Shown: piece by piece, positions 58,344 to 64,000 of the stretch
Layout: every line of letters begins with the position of its first letter
Position numbering within the stretch: the stretch's first letter is position 1
From: Polaribacter vadi
GTDB lineage: Bacteria > Bacteroidota > Bacteroidia > Flavobacteriales > Flavobacteriaceae
Assembly: GCF_001761365.1 (NCBI RefSeq)
Contig: NZ_CP017477.1
Span: 2,408,001-2,472,000, forward strand
DNA: 64,000 nucleotides
Direction of reading: 5' to 3'
The notes under the pieces: model-generated
Seen by the model: the letters and a program-made list of their open reading frames with translations, nothing else
Told to the model about the DNA's origin: nothing
The model's database searches: none
Position numbers and translations under genes: made by a program

Positions 58344-59483
58344 TTAATGCGTTAATGATTCTTTATAAATGTCATTCATTTTGTCTACAGCTGCTTCAAT
58401 AGAAACTTTGCCTGAGACAGCTTCATGAATAACAAGACTTGCTTCATCTTGAAAATGCATGTAACCATAATATTGTGGACGCATAGTTGCTTCATCTAAT
58501 GTTTGTAAAGTATCTTTAAAAAAGTTTTTACATTGATTATTAACTTCATCGTTTAACCAAGATTTTCTATGTCCTGGTTGTCCACCAAACTCAAAATACA
58601 AACCAGATTGTGTTTTTTCTGAAGCAGTAAATTGGGAATAATTCATAGCAATTTCTGCATACTTAGTCTTGGATGACACTGCAATACCTGCACCTCCCAA
58701 AGTAGAACGCAATCTTTTTCCATTAAACGTTACTAAAGCACCAGCTTTTAAAACCTGGTCTGCATAATTCTTTTTAGAATAATTTGAGTATCCGTAATTA
58801 AATGGACTATAGATAATATCATCGGTTTGGGCCATGCATTCATAAATTTTTATCGGATTCATTTCTAAACAAAATGAAGGCGTTAAATCGACCAATTCTT
58901 TATACATTTTAATTGCTTCTATCATAATATGTCGCGGAGCTACTTCTATTTTACTTTTAAAAACACGAGCTCCTAGAGCTATGCAAAACATATAATGATG
59001 CATTAAAGTATCAATAGGAATAGATGCAAAAGCCACTTTTCCTGTTTTTGTTAACTCCAAAAGTTCTTGCCATATTTTTGGAATTTGAATATTGTATTTG
59101 CTAACTAAATCTTCTCGCCAAGTGGCTATTGGTGTTGCAGCATCAGTAGCTAATGTCCATTGTTTATTAAAAACATTGTAACTAGCGTGCGATTTACCCA
59201 CACTATTATTTGCTAATTCTTTAATAAAATCGGCACTCAAATAATCATCAAAAGGCAATAATAGTTGATCTTTTGCAGCGATTGAAACATGCGGATTATC
59301 CATGATTAGCAAATCGTAATTACTTACCAAATCGCTTAAAGAAGCATCTGCAAAAGCTTGCAAAGAACGCTTTTCCCAAGTAATCCTAACTTCGGGATTA
59401 AGTTCTTCAAATCGTTGAGCAGTTGCTACAACAGATGTAAAGCCACGCGTATGATTCCATGCTATTCCTTTTAAATGTATCAT
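58344..59483 (-). CDS. Solute-binding-protein-fold protein without signal peptide (first copy type)
   Basis: 379 residues starting MIHLKGIAWNHTRGFTSVVA, with no leader or lipobox. The fold is that of ABC family 1 sugar-binding proteins: a first-lobe RFEELNPEVRITWEKRSLQ, then YDLLIMDNPHVSIAAKD, and a C-terminal FGGQPGHRKSWLNDEV. It belongs to a different subtype from the protein at 54823-56046 (GIAWNHTRGF and WEKRSLQAF are absent there). I recall similar leaderless proteins next to CoA-transferase genes in Proteobacteria. Lack of leader and of permease genes argues for a cytoplasmic, non-transport role. Confidence 0.82.
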   Translation of the reverse strand: MIHLKGIAWNHTRGFTSVVATAQRFEELNPEVRITWEKRSLQAFADASLSDLVSNYDLLIMDNPHVSIAAKDQLLLPFDDYLSADFIKELANNSVGKSHASYNVFNKQWTLATDAATPIATWREDLVSKYNIQIPKIWQELLELTKTGKVAFASIPIDTLMHHYMFCIALGARVFKSKIEVAPRHIMIEAIKMYKELVDLTPSFCLEMNPIKIYECMAQTDDIIYSPFNYGYSNYSKKNYADQVLKAGALVTFNGKRLRSTLGGAGIAVSSKTKYAEIAMNYSQFTASEKTQSGLYFEFGGQPGHRKSWLNDEVNNQCKNFFKDTLQTLDEATMRPQYYGYMHFQDEASLVIHEAVSGKVSIEAAVDKMNDIYKESLTH

Positions 59484-59512
59484 TTATAATTTTTATTCAA
59501 TTTTATAATATC

Positions 59513-60670
59513 TTAATTTAATAATCCTTCTGACCATTCATAACTTCCAGGTTTAAGGGTAATATGCTTTTTAGGGTCATTGTCATATTGCATGCGTACA
59601 ACGCCAGAAGCCAATTCAGCAATTGGCGTAAATGACTTCCAATGTAACTCCTCTAACAAATCATAAGCTGTTGCTCCGCCTTCAATAAAAACCTCATTAA
59701 TATTCGAGGTTTCTATAAGTTTTTTTGCAATTATGCTCATCCGTGTTTTTAAATTTAGTGCACTATTTTCAAGTTGAATTCTATCATTTGAAACTCTTAA
59801 AATAATTCTTTCACGACCCTTATAAACATGAGCTATACTATTCATAAATTCGTTTAAAAATGTTTTATTAAGTTTTGTTTCTAGAAGGGTTTCAGGAAAA
59901 ACAATTAAAGGCACGTTCAATTTATTTAGTGTTTTTGAAAACGCTATACTTTTAGGATGTGTACTTCCAGAAACTAACAAATAGTTACTCGAATACCTAT
60001 ATTCCTTTTGCTCGACCTTTGAATTTGTTAGTTTCATTTTTATCAAAAATTGTTCAAAAAAAGCGGCACTTCCTGCTATAATCATATCTTTTTGATATAA
60101 GTTGAGACACTCTGATAATGCTTCAACAGAATCACAATCTGGTATAAATATCCCTTTGGTATTTATTTCCTTAAAATCACCTGTATGAACTTCTAAAGTA
60201 TGCTGTTTTGCAACATTATTAAGAATACGTTTTTTTACTGAAGATGTTTTTGCAGGAAAATCAGGGTCGTTTGCAAAACCTGTATTTTCTATTAAAATAT
60301 CATTTATGTAATAAGAAGCATCCTTTATAAAACGATTACTTTTTGGATTTGAAGGTTGCAAAAAAATTTTATTTTTATTTGCTGCATCTGCCAAAGCTAA
60401 GAGCTCAATCAAAACATGCCCACGCAATACAGAATCACATTTTTTAAAAATGATATTTTTAGATTTTGAAATAACATCTTCCGCCAAATGAAAGTGCGTT
60501 TCATAAGCTTCATCTTCATCTTTAGAGCGCGTATCTGTTGCAATAACATTAATAATTGTTTGCTTTTCTGGAATTTTATCAATACCAAAAGATACACCTA
60601 CCCCATAATGAAGACAAATTCCTGCGATTTCTGCTGCACCTGTTAAATCATCTGCAATTACTGTAATCAT
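59513..60670 (-). CDS. Four-carbon acid sugar kinase (DUF1537 family)
   Basis: 385 residues, cytoplasmic. The N-terminal substrate domain starts MITVIADDLTGAAE (ADDLTGAAE at 6-14) with KKCDSVLRGHV near 76-86. The C-terminal nucleotide domain has VSGSTHPKSIAFSKTL, FIEGGATAYDLLEEL and HITLKPGSYEW. DUF1537 enzymes phosphorylate D-threonate, L-threonate, D-erythronate and related acids. Its ATG overlaps the pdxA2 stop (TAATG), and DUF1537 plus PdxA2 is the established pair for tetronate catabolism, giving dihydroxyacetone phosphate and CO2. Confidence 0.92.
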   Translation of the reverse strand: MITVIADDLTGAAEIAGICLHYGVGVSFGIDKIPEKQTIINVIATDTRSKDEDEAYETHFHLAEDVISKSKNIIFKKCDSVLRGHVLIELLALADAANKNKIFLQPSNPKSNRFIKDASYYINDILIENTGFANDPDFPAKTSSVKKRILNNVAKQHTLEVHTGDFKEINTKGIFIPDCDSVEALSECLNLYQKDMIIAGSAAFFEQFLIKMKLTNSKVEQKEYRYSSNYLLVSGSTHPKSIAFSKTLNKLNVPLIVFPETLLETKLNKTFLNEFMNSIAHVYKGRERIILRVSNDRIQLENSALNLKTRMSIIAKKLIETSNINEVFIEGGATAYDLLEELHWKSFTPIAELASGVVRMQYDNDPKKHITLKPGSYEWSEGLLN

Positions 60671-61695
60671 TAATTTTTATGTTTAGACATTATAATTGCA
60701 TAATCTATAGCAACTAACATAGCATCTGCTGAAGCAATACCTTGACCTGCAATTTCAAATGCTGTTCCATGGTCTACTGAAGTTCGGATAATTGGCAAGC
60801 CTAAAGTGATGTTAACGCCTTTTACACTTTTCATGGTTTCTTTTTCATTATCCCATTTAAAACCTTCTAGTTTGAAGGGAATATGACCTTGATCATGGTA
60901 CATAGCAATACAACCATCAAACTTACCTTGAACTGCTTTTACAAACATGGTATCTGGAGGAAAAGGACCTTCTACATGATAACCTAATTTAACAGCTTCT
61001 TCAATTGCAGGGATAATTTCATCTACTTCTTCATCACCAAATAATTGATTTTCTCCTGCATGTGGATTTAATCCTGCAACAGCGATTCTAGGTTTTTTAA
61101 TGCCGAATTTTTTACAGGCATCATCCAATAAAGTAATTACCTCAAAAACACGGTCTTTCTTACATAAATCACAAGCTTTACGTAAAGAAACATGAGTACT
61201 TACGTGAATTACTCTAAAATTTTCATCTGCCAAAAGCATCGCGAATTTTTTAGTATTTGTATAATCCGCATAAATTTCTGTATGTCCAGAATATTTATGT
61301 CCTGCTTTATGAATCGATTCTTTATTAATGGGTGCTGTAACTGTAGCATCAATTTGGTTTGCTAATGCTAATTCAATATTTTTTATAACGGCTTCAAAAG
61401 CAGCTTTTCCTGCCATGGCAGTAACAACACCATATTGCAATTCTTTTTTATTTACATTTTTTAAATCGTAAACATCAACGATTCCAAATTCAAATTTGGC
61501 ATCATTAACATCTTGTATCGCATTAATTTTTAATGATGATTTTAATGCATCCACTTCATTTTGCATAGTTTCTGCATCACCAACAACTAAAGGATTACAA
61601 CGATTGTAAACATCTTTTAATGCTAATGTTTTTATAATTATTTCTGGGCCAATCCCTGCAGGATCACCCATCGAAATTCCTATTTTAGGTATCAT
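60670..61695 (-). CDS. pdxA2: PdxA2-type phospho-acid-sugar dehydrogenase
   Basis: 341 residues. The PdxA fold is shown by ISMGDPAGIGPEI and metal ligands His168 (STHVSLRKA), His212 (LNPHAGEN) and His267 (MYHDQGH). The sequence around the last histidine (YHDQGHIPFKLEGF, then a short insert before VNITLGLP) is of the PdxA2 kind rather than the vitamin B6 enzyme PdxA (YHDQGLPVLK). PdxA2 oxidises and decarboxylates 4-phospho-threonate or -erythronate. Overlap with the DUF1537 kinase gene supports this over a role in pyridoxal phosphate synthesis. Confidence 0.88.
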   Translation of the reverse strand: MIPKIGISMGDPAGIGPEIIIKTLALKDVYNRCNPLVVGDAETMQNEVDALKSSLKINAIQDVNDAKFEFGIVDVYDLKNVNKKELQYGVVTAMAGKAAFEAVIKNIELALANQIDATVTAPINKESIHKAGHKYSGHTEIYADYTNTKKFAMLLADENFRVIHVSTHVSLRKACDLCKKDRVFEVITLLDDACKKFGIKKPRIAVAGLNPHAGENQLFGDEEVDEIIPAIEEAVKLGYHVEGPFPPDTMFVKAVQGKFDGCIAMYHDQGHIPFKLEGFKWDNEKETMKSVKGVNITLGLPIIRTSVDHGTAFEIAGQGIASADAMLVAIDYAIIMSKHKN

Positions 61696-61696
61696 T

Positions 61697-62845
61697 TTAA
61701 AGTAATTTTTTATAAATATTTATAGCATCTTCTTTGGTTACTTCTCTTGGATTATTTTTTAAAAGTCTTGTAACTTTCATAGCAATATCTGCTAATTCTG
61801 GAAGCGCATTTTCAGTTACACCAATATCAGCTAAATGCTTTGGAATATTACAAGATTTAGAAATTGCTTCAATTTTTTTGATTCCAGATATTGCGATATC
61901 TTCATCATTTCCTTGTGTTGTTATTCCTAAAGCGCGAGCTACCTCTGCATGCCTTTTCGGGTTTGCAGATAAATTGAATCGTAACACTTCTGGCATTAGA
62001 ATAGCATTTGATAATCCATGAGCAATATGAAATTTTCCACCCAAACCATATGACAATGCATGTACAGCTGATGTATTTACTGGCCCTAGGCATAAACCAC
62101 CATACATAGAACCTAATAACATCGCTGAACGAGCTTCTATATTTTTTCCATTTTTATAAGCTTCTTCTATATTTTCTGCAATAAGTTGAATCCCCTTTAA
62201 AGCATAAATATCTACAGTTGGGTGTGCGAATTTATTTGTGTAAGCCTCAATGCAATGAGATAGTGCATCAATTCCAGTTTCTGCTGTTAATTTAGGGGGT
62301 AAAGTAACTGTTAAAACAGGATCAAGATAACACGCGTCTGGCACTAGAAACGGACTAATAATTCCGCTTTTAGCTTGAGTTTCTTCATTTAATAAAATAG
62401 CATTTGGAGACACTTCACTTCCTGTTCCTGAAGTAGTTGGTACACAAATTAATTTAGCTGAACGCCCATTTAAAAAACCAATTCCAACAACATCTTTTAA
62501 CTTTTGTGAATTATTAATAAGTGCTGCTAATAACTTAGCACAATCTAATACGCTTCCTCCACCAACTCCAATAACACAATCTGGATTAAACCCTTCATTT
62601 TCTTTTAACAACAAATTAAATTGGGCAAATGTTGGCTCACCTAAAAATCTATATTCTATAAGATTTACTTCTTTATTTTTTAGCTCAATATTTTTAACTA
62701 TAGTACTTAAAACATCCAATAAAGGTGTTGCAACTAGAAATAGTATTTTGTTTGAATTCAACAAAATGGCATCTTCGGAAAGAGAGTTTATAATCCCTTC
62801 ACCAAATGCAATTTTTTGAGGTTGTAATAATGTAATAGAATTCAT
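61697..62845 (-). CDS. Iron-containing (group III) alcohol dehydrogenase
   Basis: 382 residues. The NAD-binding GGGS is at 95-98 (GVGGGSVLDCAK), PTTSGTGSEVSPNA at 136-149, and the metal ligands are Asp193, His197, His262 (HALSYGLGG) and His276 (HIAHGLSN). Group III enzymes act on many alcohols and aldehydes, including lactaldehyde, 4-hydroxybutyrate and hydroxypyruvate-type compounds. It stands one base upstream of the pdxA2 start and 13 bp after the symporter gene; it probably oxidises the imported compound or an aldehyde intermediate. Confidence 0.92.
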   Translation of the reverse strand: MNSITLLQPQKIAFGEGIINSLSEDAILLNSNKILFLVATPLLDVLSTIVKNIELKNKEVNLIEYRFLGEPTFAQFNLLLKENEGFNPDCVIGVGGGSVLDCAKLLAALINNSQKLKDVVGIGFLNGRSAKLICVPTTSGTGSEVSPNAILLNEETQAKSGIISPFLVPDACYLDPVLTVTLPPKLTAETGIDALSHCIEAYTNKFAHPTVDIYALKGIQLIAENIEEAYKNGKNIEARSAMLLGSMYGGLCLGPVNTSAVHALSYGLGGKFHIAHGLSNAILMPEVLRFNLSANPKRHAEVARALGITTQGNDEDIAISGIKKIEAISKSCNIPKHLADIGVTENALPELADIAMKVTRLLKNNPREVTKEDAINIYKKLL

Positions 62846-62858
62846 TTCTATATAACTG

Positions 62859-64000
62859 TTAAATTTGTTTTTTTTCTTTTAATTTGAAATATCCGTAGAT
62901 AGTAAGTTCTTCTTTTACTTTTTCTGATTTGAATAAGAAGCTTGCAAAATAACCTACCACTAGCACAATTAAATGACTATACACACCTAACATATATTTA
63001 TGATGTGGAAAATTATACTTTCCTAAATCAAGAATTAAAGAATCTCCAATTTTTGTAGTTGTTAAAATAGCATAGCCAGTAAATGCTACACATACAGCAA
63101 TACCAATATGTAAACCTTGCTTATTTGCTCTTCTAGAAAATAATCCTAAAAGAAAAACACCAACAATACCAGCTGAAAAAATTGCATATAATTTAAAAAC
63201 TACTCCTAATACACCTTGTCCACTCCAAGCAGCATACAATAATGCTACACCTGCCATAGAAACTCCTGCAAAAAACACTAATAAACGACCAACAACTAAT
63301 CGTTGTTTATCGTTACAATTAGGATTGAAACGTTGATAAAAATCTTCTACACCAATAGCTGCTAAACAATTCATATCAGAATCTAAACTAGAAACAGCAG
63401 CAGCAATTAACGCTGCTAAAACCAATCCTACAGCACCAATTGGTAACTCTGTACCAATAAAATAAGTAAATACTTGATCTGATGTCATTCCTTCTGGTAA
63501 AACTGCTCCTCCAGAATTGTAAAAAACAAACAACAAAGATCCAATTAACATAAATAATGCCCAAACTGGTACGCTTGCTAAAACACCAATGTAAGCTGCT
63601 TTTTTAGCATCTTTATCATTCTTTGCTGCTAAATATCGTTGCACAATGGTTTGATCTGTTCCATATTTTTGAAGTGCATAAAAAGCACCATTAATCACTA
63701 AGACCCAAAAGGTTAATTCTGAAAAACTAAAATCGTAAGGGCCAAAATCAATTTTTTTCATTGAAACTGCTTCATTTAACATGAATCCTGCTCCACCTTC
63801 TGAATTGAATAATAAAACTCCAATACACAACAAACCTCCGCTAATTAATAAAAATCCTTGAATAACATCCATCCAAATAACAGCTTCCATACCACCTAAA
63901 AGTGTTAGAACAATTATAATTCCGGTTAAACATAAAATGAAAGTAGTTACATCAATTCCTGTAAGTGTTGCCAATGCTAAACTAACCAAATACAAAACAG
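62859..64000 (-). CDS. Sodium/solute symporter (SSS family), N-terminus beyond the window
   Basis: The C-terminal 380 residues of an SSS symporter; the frame is open to the edge (the codons before the first TTG, at 63993-63995, continue as coding), so the true start lies outside. SSS marks are LTLLGGMEAVIWMDVIQGF, YGTDQTIVQRYLAAKNDKDA and LIAAAVSSLDSDMNCLAAIG. Nine or so hydrophobic segments remain. It is the first visible gene of the right-hand operon and likely imports the operon's substrate across the inner membrane. Confidence 0.92.
   Translation of the reverse strand, partial: VLYLVSLALATLTGIDVTTFILCLTGIIIVLTLLGGMEAVIWMDVIQGFLLISGGLLCIGVLLFNSEGGAGFMLNEAVSMKKIDFGPYDFSFSELTFWVLVINGAFYALQKYGTDQTIVQRYLAAKNDKDAKKAAYIGVLASVPVWALFMLIGSLLFVFYNSGGAVLPEGMTSDQVFTYFIGTELPIGAVGLVLAALIAAAVSSLDSDMNCLAAIGVEDFYQRFNPNCNDKQRLVVGRLLVFFAGVSMAGVALLYAAWSGQGVLGVVFKLYAIFSAGIVGVFLLGLFSRRANKQGLHIGIAVCVAFTGYAILTTTKIGDSLILDLGKYNFPHHKYMLGVYSHLIVLVVGYFASFLFKSEKVKEELTIYGYFKLKEKKQI

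Noticed and set aside
63993..63995. TTG as start of the right-edge symporter
   Set aside because: The frame stays open to the window edge and the N-terminal membrane segments of the family are missing, so the gene starts outside.

Overview
The window is AT-rich DNA from a member of the Bacteroidota, most likely a marine or plant-polymer-degrading Flavobacteriaceae. The evidence is SusC/SusD-type outer-membrane proteins, an ECF sigma/FecR pair, a type IX secretion C-terminal domain, many exported glycoside hydrolases, sodium/solute symporters and typical flavobacterial intergenic repeats. No tRNA, rRNA, CRISPR array or intact insertion sequence was seen.

Layout. (1) 1-660: 5' end of a SusC-like receptor gene leaving the window on the minus strand. 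(2) 966-3373, plus strand: a DapA-family aldolase and a sodium/solute symporter, closed by a strong hairpin terminator and a 105-bp flavobacterial repeat. (3) 34901 down to 3534, minus strand: 16 co-directional, mostly tightly packed genes forming a polysaccharide utilization locus (PUL). In transcription order they are a GH141-like protein fused to a mutarotase, a GH31 alpha-xylosidase, a PhyH-type dioxygenase, an SSS symporter, a TIM-barrel sugar isomerase, an MFS sugar porter, a GH78-like alpha-L-rhamnosidase, two beta-propeller glycosidases, a GH2 beta-galactosidase, a GH106 alpha-L-rhamnosidase, an acetylesterase, a DUF5703 protein, a pectate-lyase-like protein, a GH127 protein and L-fucose isomerase. 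(4) 35178-41018, plus strand: an AraC-type regulator, a FucI/AraA-like isomerase, a split transketolase and a GlpK-like FGGY kinase. (5) 41084-48474: ECF sigma factor, FecR anti-sigma factor, SusC with an STN domain, and SusD. (6) 48621-49213: wreck of a GH28 polygalacturonase gene. (7) 52076-49272: a second pectate-lyase-like protein, carrying a T9SS sorting domain. (8) 64000 down to 52234: 11 packed minus-strand genes: SSS symporter (cut by the edge), iron alcohol dehydrogenase, PdxA2, DUF1537 kinase, two leaderless solute-binding-protein-like proteins, two type III CoA-transferases, a Gfo/Idh/MocA oxidoreductase, a MaoC dehydratase and RhaT.

How it fits together. The enzyme set (fucosidase-like, xylosidase, rhamnosidases, GH127, galactosidase, esterase, pectate-lyase-like) points to a rhamnose-, fucose- and xylose-bearing pectic polymer, such as the side chains of rhamnogalacturonan II or rhamnogalacturonan I, or a marine-plant equivalent. 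The exact polymer is not proven. Enzymes with signal peptides would trim outside the cytoplasm; the GH31 and GH78 enzymes have no visible signal peptide and would finish oligosaccharides inside. FucI would handle L-fucose. The isomerase, split transketolase and kinase look like a pathway for an unusual (perhaps branched) pentose, with D-apiose as a testable candidate. The right-hand operon looks like a separate acid-sugar/CoA pathway of unknown substrate.

Most notable findings. Three promoters (for the left susC, the 31-kb PUL operon and the isomerase operon) share a 34-bp element at a fixed distance from a -7-like box, which defines a probable AraC regulon. Two solute-binding-protein-fold proteins with no signal peptide and no ABC permease are interlocked with two CoA-transferase genes; I cannot match this arrangement to a pathway I know.
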